This document shows, in pieces, positions 14,818-23,820 of a stretch of 64,000 nucleotides of DNA (within the stretch, counting starts at the first letter, position 1; each line of letters starts with the position of its first letter). The stretch lies in contig NZ_QUQO01000001.1 in the NCBI RefSeq assembly GCF_003399445.1, positions 2,105,001 through 2,169,000 on the forward strand. The letters run 5' to 3'. The DNA is from Parvularcula marina (GTDB taxonomy: Bacteria; Pseudomonadota; Alphaproteobacteria; Caulobacterales; Parvularculaceae). The translations under genes were made by a program, and so were the position numbers. Below the pieces are notes generated by a model. It made no database searches, was not told where the DNA came from, and saw only the letters and a program-made list of their open reading frames with translations.

Positions 14818-15843
14818 TTAGAGGTCAGCAGTTTCTGCAAGCCAGGCAGCGGCCTTCTCCATCACCGCCGGATCATTCATCAGGCTGTTATGGCCGTGCC
14901 GCGGGATGACCACCGCTTCCCCATCACTATGGGTGCTGACGAATTCAGGATAGGCGCTGGCAAGGAAGACCTCATCGCGCTCGCCGATCATCACGAACAA
15001 CGGCACATCGACGGCAGCCAGCGCTTTTGAGCTGTCCTTCGGCGCAACCGGCTGGGCCGACAGGATCGCGCCGTATGAATAGGCGACCGGCTCGCCCGGC
15101 GCATTGAAATAAAGCACGGGCGTGTCATTGGCGAGGGTGATGCCGAGCATGTTATACATCAGTACCCCGAGGAAAGGCTTCTGATCGAAAAGAACGAAGG
15201 GCCGGCCGGGATCTTCTGCCGTGCCGGCGGTCTCGGGCGTTGGGTGCTGCGTCGGGCCCTCACCGAAATTGGGCGAGAACAAAAGATAGCCGTCAATCGT
15301 CGGTTTTTCCTCGAGCAGCGCAAAGCGCATCGCAATCCCGCCGCCCATCGAATGACCGGCAATGATGATCCGCCCGTCAGGGTTCTCTTCGCGCAAGACG
15401 CTGACGATATCTGCCAGGTCTTTTTCATACTGGCCGATATAATCGACCCGGTAAGGTGCGCCGCCTGATTTGCCATGACCACGAATATCGGGGGTGATGA
15501 CTTGCGCGCCACTGGCGCCAGAGAGGAGGCCCGCCGATTTATTCAGAAGCTCCGCTCTCGAATTGACGCCGTGAAGATAGACAATCTGCGTGCCGTCATT
15601 CTCGCCATAGACGCGGGCGGACAGCGTCGTGTCATCCCGCGCGGTGAACTCACGCTCTGTATAGGCATAATCTTGCGAGAAATCTGTGCCACCAAACTCC
15701 TGCAAGGTCCGCCAGCCGGCTTCCTCCATCGGATAGTCGGCGAAGGGATCTTCGGTCTTCTGCATCAAGAGCCAGGTTGCACCGCCCAGATAGATGGCCA
15801 GCAAGGCGAGGACCACAATGGAGGACCATTTGAGGAGTTTCAT
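14818..15843 (-). CDS. Alpha/beta hydrolase, membrane-anchored
   Basis: 341-residue serine hydrolase of the alpha/beta fold (S33/hydrolase_4-like). One N-terminal hydrophobic segment (SSIVVLALLAIYLGGATWLL) should anchor it with the catalytic domain outside the cytoplasm. The nucleophile elbow is GHSMGG (Ser165), the oxyanion region YLHGVNS. A likely catalytic Asp lies in MIGERDEVF and the His in PRHGHNSLM near the C-terminus. ATG 15843 has GGAAA upstream; an ATG at 15891 would add 16 residues. The substrate cannot be named. Confidence 0.85.
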   Translation of the reverse strand: MKLLKWSSIVVLALLAIYLGGATWLLMQKTEDPFADYPMEEAGWRTLQEFGGTDFSQDYAYTEREFTARDDTTLSARVYGENDGTQIVYLHGVNSRAELLNKSAGLLSGASGAQVITPDIRGHGKSGGAPYRVDYIGQYEKDLADIVSVLREENPDGRIIIAGHSMGGGIAMRFALLEEKPTIDGYLLFSPNFGEGPTQHPTPETAGTAEDPGRPFVLFDQKPFLGVLMYNMLGITLANDTPVLYFNAPGEPVAYSYGAILSAQPVAPKDSSKALAAVDVPLFVMIGERDEVFLASAYPEFVSTHSDGEAVVIPRHGHNSLMNDPAVMEKAAAWLAETADL

Positions 15844-15973
15844 GGCGTTTCCTTTCCGCCCCAAAGGGCCACAGTCGCTTAGAAACAGCAACTTTAAAAA
15901 ATGAAGTCCTTCACGAGATATTGATCAGAAGCGCGAAGTCAATACGTAAGGAGCGAAAGAAAGGACCCCAGCG

Positions 15974-16597
15974 ATGAGGCTCGACCCGCCGCGTTTGTCA
16001 GAAGATGCGGATTTCATTGCGAAACTCGCGAAGGAAAGCGGCCAGCGTCATGGCGATCGCATGACCGGCCTGATCCTGTTTGTGATCGGCGGTGGGCAAG
16101 GCGCGGCGCTCCTACTTCTCTGGTTGCAGGCGATTGGCCTCGTGCCCGACGGGACGACCATATCCATCGGCGCCTTTCTTGTGGCCATTGCGGCGACGGC
16201 GTCGGTGCTGGTCTATGCGGGGCGTTCGGGCGAATTGCCGGGCCGGCCGTCGACGATAGTCGGGCGCGCCATGGCGGGCATTTTCTGCGGAGCCGGGATG
16301 ACGACCGGCATCATGGCGATCATCTTCATGCATGCCGCCGGGCGGGCACAGGACTGGAATATGTTCGCTTACTTCCCGATTGTATTCTGCGGTCTTCAGG
16401 GGACGGCCTTTTTTGCCGCCGGGATGATCCGGCGGCAGAATTTGCTGATGGGCGCAGGCGCGGGCTGGCTGGTGACGGCGGTGCTGCTTGAGTTCCTGGT
16501 TGGGCGGGCGGGGTATTTGCTGGTTCTCGGGCTCAGCTTCCTCCTTTTATTCTCCGGCCCCGGATGGGTTCTTTACAAGCGAGGGCAGGCATCATGA
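15974..16597 (+). CDS. Polytopic membrane protein of unknown function
   Basis: 207 residues: a short hydrophilic N-terminus (about 28 residues, LSEDADFIAKLAKESGQRHG), then about six hydrophobic segments ending LLFSGPGWVLYKRGQAS. No family recognised. Its stop overlaps the start of a winged-helix regulator by the ATGA motif, so the two are co-translated. By analogy with other membrane protein/HTH pairs, the membrane protein may be the regulated product, but that is inference. Confidence 0.8.
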   Translation: MRLDPPRLSEDADFIAKLAKESGQRHGDRMTGLILFVIGGGQGAALLLLWLQAIGLVPDGTTISIGAFLVAIAATASVLVYAGRSGELPGRPSTIVGRAMAGIFCGAGMTTGIMAIIFMHAAGRAQDWNMFAYFPIVFCGLQGTAFFAAGMIRRQNLLMGAGAGWLVTAVLLEFLVGRAGYLLVLGLSFLLLFSGPGWVLYKRGQAS

Positions 16598-16890
16598 AGC
16601 TCGACCTCACCCAGATCGATGATGTCATCCATTCCCGGCTGCGGCTCGGGATCATGGTGATCCTCTCTGATGCAGAGAGCGCGACCTTCGCGGAGCTGAA
16701 GGAACAGCTCGGCGCGACGGACGGCAATCTCTCCGTCCAACTCCAGAAACTCGAGGGTGCAGGCTATATCTGCCTGATCCGCCGCCTTGTCGGGCGCAAG
16801 ACCGAAACGCGGGCGGAGCTGACGAGGGAGGGGCGCGAGGCCTTTGCGGCTTATGCCCAGATGATGTCCGCCCTGATCGGCAAGACCTGA
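16594..16890 (+). CDS. Winged-helix transcriptional regulator (HTH_34 type)
   Basis: 98-residue single-domain regulator. The pattern IHSRLRLGIMVILSD, then TFAELKEQLGATDGNLSVQLQKLE and a wing GYICLIRRLVGRKTETRAEL fits the MarR/ArsR-like winged-helix DNA-binding family HTH_34. No extra ligand domain is present. ATG 16594 overlaps the stop of the membrane protein (ATGA). It probably regulates its own operon; the signal is unknown. Confidence 0.88.
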   Translation: MKLDLTQIDDVIHSRLRLGIMVILSDAESATFAELKEQLGATDGNLSVQLQKLEGAGYICLIRRLVGRKTETRAELTREGREAFAAYAQMMSALIGKT

Positions 16891-16959
16891 ATGCCGCGCT
16901 CCATTGCGGGGATATCCGGGACAGCATAGTCTGGCTGGAAAAATTCAGGAGAGACCGTC

Positions 16960-18279
16960 ATGCTCAAGACCACCCTGCTTGCCTCCGCCCTGCTAGTGGC
17001 GATTCCCGGAATGGCCGCCGCGCAGGACGCTGACCCGCTGGCCGAAGCCGTTGCTGCCGATTATGACGCCAATCTTGAAGAGCTGTTCCTTTGGTTCCAT
17101 CAGAACCCGGAGCTTTCCTTTGGTGAGAAAAAAACCGCCAAGCGGCTGGCGCGGGAAATCCGCAAGCTCGGCTATAAGGTGACGGAGAATGTTGGCGGCA
17201 CCGGCGTTGTCGCCGTGATGGAGAATGGCGAGGGGCCGGTCGTACTGGTCCGGGCGGATATGGACGGTCTGCCGGTCAAGGAAGATACCGGGCTCAGCTA
17301 TGCCTCGACCGCGATGCAGGTGGACCGCGATGGCGTTGAAAAGCCGGTCATGCATGCCTGCGGACATGACGTGCACGTTACCTCCCTTGTTGGCACCGCT
17401 CGCCAGATGGCAGAGCACAAGGACGAATGGTCCGGAACGCTGATCCTGATTGGTCAGCCAGCGGAAGAGCGGATCTCGGGCGCACGCGAGATGCTCGAAG
17501 ACGGCCTTTATGAGCGCTTCCCGAAACCTGACTATGCGCTCGCCTTTCATGTTTCCTCGGAAGTCCCCACCGGTAAGCTCGTCGTCAAGGGCGGCCCGGT
17601 TTATTCAAGCTCAGACAGTGTCGACATCTATGTGAAAGGCGTTGGAGCACATGGCGCTTCACCGCATCGCGGGGTCGACCCGATCCTTGTCGCCAGCACG
17701 ATTGTCGTGAACCTCCAGACGCTCGTCAGCCGGACGATCTCGCCGCTTGATTCAGGCGTTGTGACGGTCGGTGCCTTCCATGGCGGGATCAAGCATAACA
17801 TCATCCCGGCGGAGGCGCATCTTCAGTTGACGGTGCGTTCTGACAAGCCCGAAGTGCGCGCGGCCTTGCTCGACGGCATCGATCGCGTGGCCGAAGGAAC
17901 AGCGCGGGCGCTTGGCGTGCCTGAAGATCTCCTGCCGGTTGTCGAGCGCTCGCCAACCGAAACCACACCGCCTACGGAGAATGATATGGCGCTCGCCACC
18001 GAAGTGCGCGCGACCTTTGATGAGCATTTCGGCGACAGCATTTTCTATGACAGCCCGCGCACCGGCATGGGGGCGGAGGACTTCGCCTATTTCGTCGCGC
18101 CGGAATATGACGTGAAGGGCGTTTATTTCGCAGTTGGCGGCACGCCGGAGGATGAGGTCGCCAATGCGCCTTCGCATCACTCGCCCTTCTTCAAGATCGC
18201 GCCGCGCGAGTCCGTCACCCTCGGGACCGAGGCGATGACGGTCGCGGCGATGAGCCTGATGCAGAAGGCAGGCGAATGA
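16960..18279 (+). CDS. Exported M20 family amidohydrolase
   Basis: 439-residue zinc peptidase/amidohydrolase of the M20D type (hippurate, N-acyl-amino-acid or IAA-amino-acid hydrolase group). A signal peptide (TTLLASALLVAIPGMAAAQ) sends it to the periplasm. Metal ligands are visible in MHACGHDVHV, in the AEE that follows GQP, in AFHVSSEVPTG and near the C-terminal HHSPFF. The dimerisation lid lies between about residues 210 and 330. ATG 16960 follows AGGAGAG. It overlaps the next gene by ATGA. Exact substrate unknown. Confidence 0.9.
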   Translation: MLKTTLLASALLVAIPGMAAAQDADPLAEAVAADYDANLEELFLWFHQNPELSFGEKKTAKRLAREIRKLGYKVTENVGGTGVVAVMENGEGPVVLVRADMDGLPVKEDTGLSYASTAMQVDRDGVEKPVMHACGHDVHVTSLVGTARQMAEHKDEWSGTLILIGQPAEERISGAREMLEDGLYERFPKPDYALAFHVSSEVPTGKLVVKGGPVYSSSDSVDIYVKGVGAHGASPHRGVDPILVASTIVVNLQTLVSRTISPLDSGVVTVGAFHGGIKHNIIPAEAHLQLTVRSDKPEVRAALLDGIDRVAEGTARALGVPEDLLPVVERSPTETTPPTENDMALATEVRATFDEHFGDSIFYDSPRTGMGAEDFAYFVAPEYDVKGVYFAVGGTPEDEVANAPSHHSPFFKIAPRESVTLGTEAMTVAAMSLMQKAGE

Positions 18280-18665
18280 CCCTTTTAGGTATCCGCTTTT
18301 GTAAGGTGGCGGCGGGCGATGATGCGCCTGCTCTCGCTGAATCCCTTGGGGATGGCGGGCTCGGTCTCAATCGTCAGAAAATGGAAATGCCCGAGGGCAT
18401 GGAGGGTTTCCCCGGCGCGGTCTTTCCGCTGGATGAGGGCAGCACGGATAGCTGGGTCGAGATCTGGCAGGCGAATGAGCACATGCCGGAGATGACGATG
18501 CTGCAGCTCGTCGTTGATGACGCCGATGCCTATGCGGCGCGAGCAAGAAAAACGGGCCTTGATGTACAAGGCCCGTTCGATGCGCATGGAGAACGGATTT
18601 ATTCCGTCAGCGAATTGCCGGGCGGCATGGCGCTCTCCTTCCAGTCGAAACTGGCGGAAGGTTAG
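18276..18665 (+). CDS. VOC/glyoxalase-like small protein
   Basis: 129 residues with the weak beta-alpha-beta-beta-beta pattern of vicinal-oxygen-chelate proteins: a start LLGIRFCKVAAGDD, a central WVEIWQANEHMPEMTMLQLVVDDADAY (split by me only for description), and an ending SELPGGMALSFQSK. Metal-binding residues are not obvious, so it may be non-catalytic. Translationally coupled to the M20 hydrolase (ATGA) and overlaps the convergent eda tail by 4 bp. Confidence 0.65.
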   Translation: MTLLGIRFCKVAAGDDAPALAESLGDGGLGLNRQKMEMPEGMEGFPGAVFPLDEGSTDSWVEIWQANEHMPEMTMLQLVVDDADAYAARARKTGLDVQGPFDAHGERIYSVSELPGGMALSFQSKLAEG

Positions 18666-19300
18666 ATCGCAGCAGCCGCTTTCGCGATCCGGGTGATCTC
18701 CGCCCAGTCGCCATCGGCAATGGCGGCTTTCGGCGTCAGCCAGGAGCCGCCGACACAGAAGACATTGTCCTGCGCCAGATAGTCCGGAGCCGTCTTTTCT
18801 GAAATCCCGCCGGTCGGGCAGAATTTTGTGGCTTGCAGAGGACTTGCCAGCGACTTGATCATCGGCAACCCGCCTGCGGCTTCGGCGGGGAAGAATTTCA
18901 GCCGTTCAAAGCCGAATTCCATCGCCGCCATAACGTCGGATGCGCCCGCCGTGCCGGGCAGGAGCGGGATGTCATCGATCAGCGTGATCGCAGCTTCCGC
19001 AAGGCGCGGGGTCAGCCCCGGGCTCACCGCAAAGACAGCACCGGCATCAAGCGATTGTTTGAGATGCGTTGGGCTCAAGACCGTCCCTGTACCGACGACC
19101 ATGTCGGGCAGGCTGCCCTTGATCCGGCGAACGGCATCCAGCGCCGCGTCGGTGCGCAGCGTGATCTCGATGGCGCTGATCCCGCCTTCGAGCAGGGCTT
19201 CGGCGAGCGGAACGGCTTTGTCGGCATCGTCGATCACGACGACCGGCATGACGCGGGTCGACCCCAGGAGGTGGTCGATGGCTGCGGCCTGATTGCTCAT
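18662..19300 (-). CDS. eda: KDPG/KHG aldolase (Entner-Doudoroff)
   Basis: 212-residue class I aldolase that splits 2-keto-3-deoxy-6-phosphogluconate to pyruvate and glyceraldehyde-3-phosphate. Catalytic Glu45 lies in ISAIEITLRT, the Schiff-base Lys135 in ERLKFFPAE, and the phosphate-binding loop in CPTGGIS. Its ATG overlaps the pyk stop (ATGA), forming a pyk-eda operon, so both pyruvate-forming steps of the lower pathway are co-expressed. The edd and zwf genes are not in the window. Confidence 0.96.
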   Translation of the reverse strand: MSNQAAAIDHLLGSTRVMPVVVIDDADKAVPLAEALLEGGISAIEITLRTDAALDAVRRIKGSLPDMVVGTGTVLSPTHLKQSLDAGAVFAVSPGLTPRLAEAAITLIDDIPLLPGTAGASDVMAAMEFGFERLKFFPAEAAGGLPMIKSLASPLQATKFCPTGGISEKTAPDYLAQDNVFCVGGSWLTPKAAIADGDWAEITRIAKAAAAI

Positions 19301-20718
19301 TTATAATCCCCGATACGGAAGATCTTCATCGTATTGGTGCTGCCCACCCGTCCCGGCGGCAGCCCGGCGAGCAGGATGGCGAGATTTTCGCTCTGCGCAC
19401 CGGTGAACTCGGATGAGGCTTCGGCAGCAAAGCGGGTCAGCTCCTCGAAATCTTCCGTGTCCTTGATGATCTTTGGCGTCACGCCCCAGGCGAGCGCCAC
19501 CTGACGGGCGGTAAGCTCATGCGGCGTCAGCGCGATGATCGGCTGTTCGGGCCGAAGCTGGGAGATGAGATAGGCCGTGCTGCCCGAATTTGTCGCGGCC
19601 ACAATGGCGGTCGCATCGACAAGGTCCGCGGCGTCAGCGGCGGCAACAGCCGTCGCCCCGCCGACCGCATTCATGAAGGGATCAGGGCAGGCTGCGGCAA
19701 TTTCCGCAAAGCTGTTTGGGTCTTCGCTGACCGCCCGGATGATCCGTGTCATGATCGCAACGGCGGCTTCGGGGTGGCGGCCGACTGCGCTCTCCGCGCT
19801 CAGCATCACAGCGTCCGCGCCAAGATAAACGGCGGTCGCCGTGTCGGAGGCTTCGGCCCGTGTCGGGATCGGCGCATCGACCATGGATTGCAGCATCTGG
19901 GTCGCAACGATCACCAGCTTGCCGCGCTCGCGCGCCATGGAGATGATCCGGCGCTGGGCGGGTGGCACCTGCTCCAGCGGCAGCTCGACGCCGAGATCGC
20001 CGCGCGCGACCATGACGCCGTCAGAGGCTTCGACGATGCCTTCAAGGTCTTCGAGGGCGCTTGGCTTTTCGATCTTGGAGATGATCCGCGAGCGGGTGCC
20101 GATGATCTCGCGGGCGGCCTGCACATCCTCGGCACACTGAACGAAGCTCAGTGCGACATAATCGGTATTGTGCTCGAGCGCGAAAGCAAGGTCGCTGCGG
20201 TCTTTCTCAGTCAGGGCATCAATGCGCAGGCGGCGACCCGGCACGTTGATCCCTTTACGGTTGGTCACCGTGCCCGGCACTTCGGTCTTCAGGACCATTT
20301 TGGCACTGCCGCCTTCGATGACCGAGAGGCGGATCGCGCCGTCATCGATCATCAGCTCGTCGCCGGCTTTCAGCGCCTCGAAAAGCTCTTCATGCGGGAC
20401 AGGCAGGGTGCCCTCGGGCGCGGTCTCGCCCAGGTGCGCTTCGACCTCGTCGCCGAAGCCGAGCTTGAGAGCTTCGCCCGCGATTTTGCCAACGCGAAGC
20501 TTGGGGCCCTGCATGTCCGAGACGATCGGCACATGACGCCCCATCTCGCTTGCGACCTCCCGCACAGTCGTCAGGCGGCCAAGATGTTCTTCATGTTCGC
20601 CATGGCTGTAATTCATGCGGAAAGCCGAAGCGCCTGCAGAAATCAGGGCTTTGACCCTGTGCGGCGCCTCGCTGGCCGGGCCTAATGTGGCAAGGATTTT
20701 GGTCGTCGGATGCATCAT
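19297..20718 (-). CDS. pyk: Pyruvate kinase
   Basis: 473-residue pyruvate kinase, complete. N-terminal KILATLGPAS and ISAGASAFRMNYSHG, the K+/Mg and phosphate-binding active site VMVARGDLGVELPLE with QKRI-like QRRIISMARERGK, and the C-terminal regulatory domain (IVAATNSGSTAYLIS). It transfers phosphate from phosphoenolpyruvate to ADP. The start may be ATG 20718 or 20715 (adjacent Met codons). First gene of pyk-eda. Confidence 0.96.
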   Translation of the reverse strand: MMHPTTKILATLGPASEAPHRVKALISAGASAFRMNYSHGEHEEHLGRLTTVREVASEMGRHVPIVSDMQGPKLRVGKIAGEALKLGFGDEVEAHLGETAPEGTLPVPHEELFEALKAGDELMIDDGAIRLSVIEGGSAKMVLKTEVPGTVTNRKGINVPGRRLRIDALTEKDRSDLAFALEHNTDYVALSFVQCAEDVQAAREIIGTRSRIISKIEKPSALEDLEGIVEASDGVMVARGDLGVELPLEQVPPAQRRIISMARERGKLVIVATQMLQSMVDAPIPTRAEASDTATAVYLGADAVMLSAESAVGRHPEAAVAIMTRIIRAVSEDPNSFAEIAAACPDPFMNAVGGATAVAAADAADLVDATAIVAATNSGSTAYLISQLRPEQPIIALTPHELTARQVALAWGVTPKIIKDTEDFEELTRFAAEASSEFTGAQSENLAILLAGLPPGRVGSTNTMKIFRIGDYK

Positions 20719-20807
20719 GATGATAACGTTCCCTAAAATACGAGGGTCTCATACGGAGTTGTGGCGCGCACGAAAACCTGCCACCTCACCAAGTTCGGAA
20801 AGCGCAT

Positions 20808-22232
20808 ATGATCAATAAGGTAGATGATAAAGGAGAACTTCCCATCTTTCGGGCTCGTAGCCGGGCCGGGGATTTCATTTTTTGCGGCACCATCGGTGTC
20901 ATCTGCCTGATTTCCGCACTTTTCTTTGCGCATGGCTCCGTTCTCGCAGGCGGTATTATCGCCGGCGGATATCTCATCGCGCTGATCCTGCGTTACTCTC
21001 TTCTCAGCGATGCTCCGGCCGTCAGGGCAGGCACGAATGTTTCCGAGGAACAGCTTGAGCTGATCGAACGCCTGCGGGCGCTGCTCAATGCGCTGCCCCA
21101 GCCTGTCATGCTTCTGAATGACGAAGGCTCGATCGAGATGAGCAACCGGGCCAGCGAGGAGATGTTTGGCAAGCAATCGACAGGCCGACACATCGCGGCT
21201 GTCATTCGCGTCCCCAAGGCGCATGAGGCACTCCGTACGCTTGAGGCTACAGGCAAGCCGGTCGAAACCGAGATTTCACTGACCGGGGCGCAGGAACGCA
21301 CCGCGCTTTTCTATGCCGCCGGTCTTGGCATCTCCAATGCGCATGATCGCGGAGCGATGATTGTCATGCTGCGTGACCGCACAGAGCAGAAAAAGCTCGA
21401 GCGTATGCGGACGGATTTCGTCGCCAATGCGAGCCATGAATTGCGCACACCTCTCGCCTCGATGGCGGGCTTTATCGAGACGCTGCAGGGCCACGCGAAA
21501 AACGATCCGGCCGCGCGTGAGCGCTTCCTTGAGGTGATGGCCGCCCAGGCGGACCGCATGTTGCGACTGGTCGAAGACCTGATCGGGCTCTCAGCGATTG
21601 AGCTGAATGAAACTAAACCGCTGACGGACAAGGTCGATCTGGCGGCCCTGACGGCGAGTGTCACTGAATCCCTCCAGCCGATCGCACAGGCGAAAAACAG
21701 CGAGCTTATTGTCGAGACCGGCGATGTCCCGGCCATGGTGCTGGGTGACCGGCATGAGCTTTTCCGCCTTTTCCAGAACCTCTGTGAGAATGCCCTCAAA
21801 TATGGGGTCAATGAGGAGACGGGTCGGGCGACCGTGAAGGTCAGGGTTGGCTTTGGTCATCCTCCTGCGCGGGAGGGCTATATCCGGACGGGGGATTCAG
21901 CGCCGCAGATCGCAGTGCGCGCTGGGGTCGAGGAAGCGCGTCTCGTCCATGTCCAGATCGCCGATAATGGAGAAGGCATCGAGCCCAATGATCTGCCGCG
22001 CCTGACCGAGCGGTTCTACCGCGTGAACCCCCAGCTGAGCCGCGCCAAGGGCGGCACAGGGCTCGGCCTTGCCATCGTGAAGCATATTCTTGGGCGGCAT
22101 CGGGGTGGCCTCCAGATAGAAAGCCAGCTGCGCGAAGGCTCTACTTTCACTGTGTTTTTCCCGCCCCTTCAGGGCGAGCAATTGCCTCGCACTCTCAGCG
22201 CTGATAAAGACAAGCGCACTGAGCGCGCTTGA
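20808..22232 (+). CDS. phoR: Phosphate regulon sensor histidine kinase PhoR
   Basis: 474 residues. Two membrane helices (about 23-42 and 45-62) with almost no periplasmic loop, a PAS domain (about 85-190, PQPVMLLNDEGSIEMSN), then HisKA with phospho-acceptor His210 in NASHELRTPLASM. HATPase boxes are N (LFQNLCENALKYG), G1 (IADNGEGI) and G2 (GGTGLGLAIVKH). The missing sensory loop is typical of PhoR, which senses phosphate through Pst/PhoU. It is followed by phoU and phoB, but the usual pst genes are absent between them. Confidence 0.94.
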   Translation: MINKVDDKGELPIFRARSRAGDFIFCGTIGVICLISALFFAHGSVLAGGIIAGGYLIALILRYSLLSDAPAVRAGTNVSEEQLELIERLRALLNALPQPVMLLNDEGSIEMSNRASEEMFGKQSTGRHIAAVIRVPKAHEALRTLEATGKPVETEISLTGAQERTALFYAAGLGISNAHDRGAMIVMLRDRTEQKKLERMRTDFVANASHELRTPLASMAGFIETLQGHAKNDPAARERFLEVMAAQADRMLRLVEDLIGLSAIELNETKPLTDKVDLAALTASVTESLQPIAQAKNSELIVETGDVPAMVLGDRHELFRLFQNLCENALKYGVNEETGRATVKVRVGFGHPPAREGYIRTGDSAPQIAVRAGVEEARLVHVQIADNGEGIEPNDLPRLTERFYRVNPQLSRAKGGTGLGLAIVKHILGRHRGGLQIESQLREGSTFTVFFPPLQGEQLPRTLSADKDKRTERA

Positions 22233-22368
22233 CTGCGGCGCAAACGCCGCAAGCTCAGCATTTTGGCGCCTTTTTCGCATAATGGATGCCAGAGAGACGG
22301 GGATCGTCTCGTGACCGACAAGAATCTGTCACATGAATCAGGCAGATGGGGCTGACCGGGAGAGCAGA

Positions 22369-23088
22369 ATGCCCTTTGGACTATTGAAATCGGTAGCTGG
22401 CCGGCTCGACAAGGTTGATATCGCCCTCGCAACGATGGGCGGACTGGTCGAGCAACAGGTGGCTGACGCAATCGCTGCCTTCGAGCGGGGAGATGTGCTC
22501 CTCGCCGAGGAAGTGCGCCTGCGCGACACCGAAGTTGATCGCCATGAACGCCTGATCGAGCGCGAGGTCGTGGCCATCCTTGAAGACCGCCGTCCGGGCG
22601 GGGAATCGCTGCGCCGCGCCATGACTGCCATCAAGCTGGCCGCTGAAATGGAGCGCGTTGGGGATCTTTCCAAGAATATCGCCAAGCGCACGACCGTCCT
22701 GGCAGATCTCGAAGATATCGACGCAACGCGCCGGGTCGTTCCGACCGTTGCTCGCATGGGTCGCCGCGCACTGACCCAGTTCGGGGAAAGCCTTGACAGT
22801 CTCTTCCGCGGCAATGCGGCAGCCGCCCTCGCGGTGCGTGAGGCGGATGACCAGATCGATGATCTCTATAATTCGATCTTCCGAGAGATTCTGGTAAGTA
22901 TGGGCCAGTATGCTGCTGGTGTTCTGATGGGCACGCATCTTGTGTTCGTCGCCAAGAATTTTGAACGGATCGGTGATCACGCAACGAATATCGCCGAGAG
23001 GGTGCATTACACCCTGACAGGTGAAGAGTTGACGGAAGAGCGTCCGAAGACGGACACGACCAGCGTGACGGCGCTGTCGAGCGTCTGA
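22369..23088 (+). CDS. phoU: Phosphate transport regulator PhoU
   Basis: 239 residues of two PhoU three-helix repeats. Signature segments include LRRAMTAIKLAAEMERVGDLSKNI (metal-binding E/D positions; quoted across two blocks) and the second repeat FVAKNFERIGDHATNIAER. PhoU links the Pst transporter to PhoR and keeps the kinase off when phosphate is plentiful. ATG 22369 has GGGAG six bases upstream; ATG 22333 lacks a ribosome site and would add 12 residues. Confidence 0.95.
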   Translation: MPFGLLKSVAGRLDKVDIALATMGGLVEQQVADAIAAFERGDVLLAEEVRLRDTEVDRHERLIEREVVAILEDRRPGGESLRRAMTAIKLAAEMERVGDLSKNIAKRTTVLADLEDIDATRRVVPTVARMGRRALTQFGESLDSLFRGNAAAALAVREADDQIDDLYNSIFREILVSMGQYAAGVLMGTHLVFVAKNFERIGDHATNIAERVHYTLTGEELTEERPKTDTTSVTALSSV

Positions 23089-23123
23089 CGGGCCTTCCCG
23101 CCGCAGACTGACGGAACCAGACA

Positions 23124-23816
23124 ATGAATGCGACCAAAGTGATGATCGTGGAGGATGAAGCCTCGATCGCCGCCCTTCTGGAATATAATCTGAGCAAGGA
23201 AGGTTTTGCCGTCTCCATGGCCGGTGACGGTGAGGAAGCCATGATCAAGGTCGAGGAAGAACGCCCCGACGTGATCGTCCTTGACTGGATGTTGCCGAAT
23301 GTCTCGGGCATCGAAGTCTGCCGTCGCTTACGTTCTCGCACAGCGACATCGAATATCCCGATCATCATGCTGACCGCACGAGCAGAAGAAGCCGACAAGG
23401 TGCGCGGGCTTGAGACGGGAGCGGATGATTATCTCGTCAAGCCGTTCTCCATGGTCGAGCTGACGGCTCGCATCAGGGCTGTCCTCCGGCGTATCCGGCC
23501 GAGCCTTGTGGCAGAGGCTGTGACCTATGGCGATATCGAGATTGACCGCGCGGCCCATCGCGTGCGCCGCGGCGATACCGAAATTCATCTGGGGCCGACC
23601 GAATTTCGTCTCCTTGATCATCTGATGCAGAATCCCGGCCGGGTCTTCTCCCGCGAACAGCTCCTCAATGCGGTCTGGGGCTCGGATGTATTCGTTGAGG
23701 CACGGACGGTCGATGTCCATATCGGGCGCTTGCGCAAAGCGCTCAACGCGCATGGTCATGACAATCCAATCCGCACGGTCCGCTCAGCAGGCTATGCGCT
23801 GGAAGTTGCCTCTTGA
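23124..23816 (+). CDS. phoB: Phosphate regulon response regulator PhoB
   Basis: 230 residues: receiver domain with acidic pocket (IVEDEAS), phospho-acceptor Asp54 (IVLDWMLP) and Lys in LVKPFS. An OmpR-type winged helix follows (HLGPTEFRLLDHLMQNPG, then RTVDVHIGRLRKAL). It activates phosphate-starvation genes when phosphorylated by PhoR. It ends 4 bp from the convergent trkH stop, with no visible terminator in between. Confidence 0.95.
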   Translation: MNATKVMIVEDEASIAALLEYNLSKEGFAVSMAGDGEEAMIKVEEERPDVIVLDWMLPNVSGIEVCRRLRSRTATSNIPIIMLTARAEEADKVRGLETGADDYLVKPFSMVELTARIRAVLRRIRPSLVAEAVTYGDIEIDRAAHRVRRGDTEIHLGPTEFRLLDHLMQNPGRVFSREQLLNAVWGSDVFVEARTVDVHIGRLRKALNAHGHDNPIRTVRSAGYALEVAS

Positions 23817-23820
23817 GCGC

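Noticed and set aside
19519-20685. 388-residue plus-strand open frame opposite pyruvate kinase
   Set aside because: The minus-strand product is an intact pyruvate kinase. The antisense product has shadow composition (Arg, Gly, His, Asp) and no family signature.
22235-22250. GCGGCG-CAAA-CGCCGC hairpin after phoR as a terminator
   Set aside because: It is a good stem but has no T-run, and phoU probably needs read-through or its own promoter. The evidence is too weak for a call.
22311-22332. Possible Pho box near CTGTCAC before phoU
   Set aside because: Only one half-site (22326-22332) is present; the 11-bp spaced second copy is missing.
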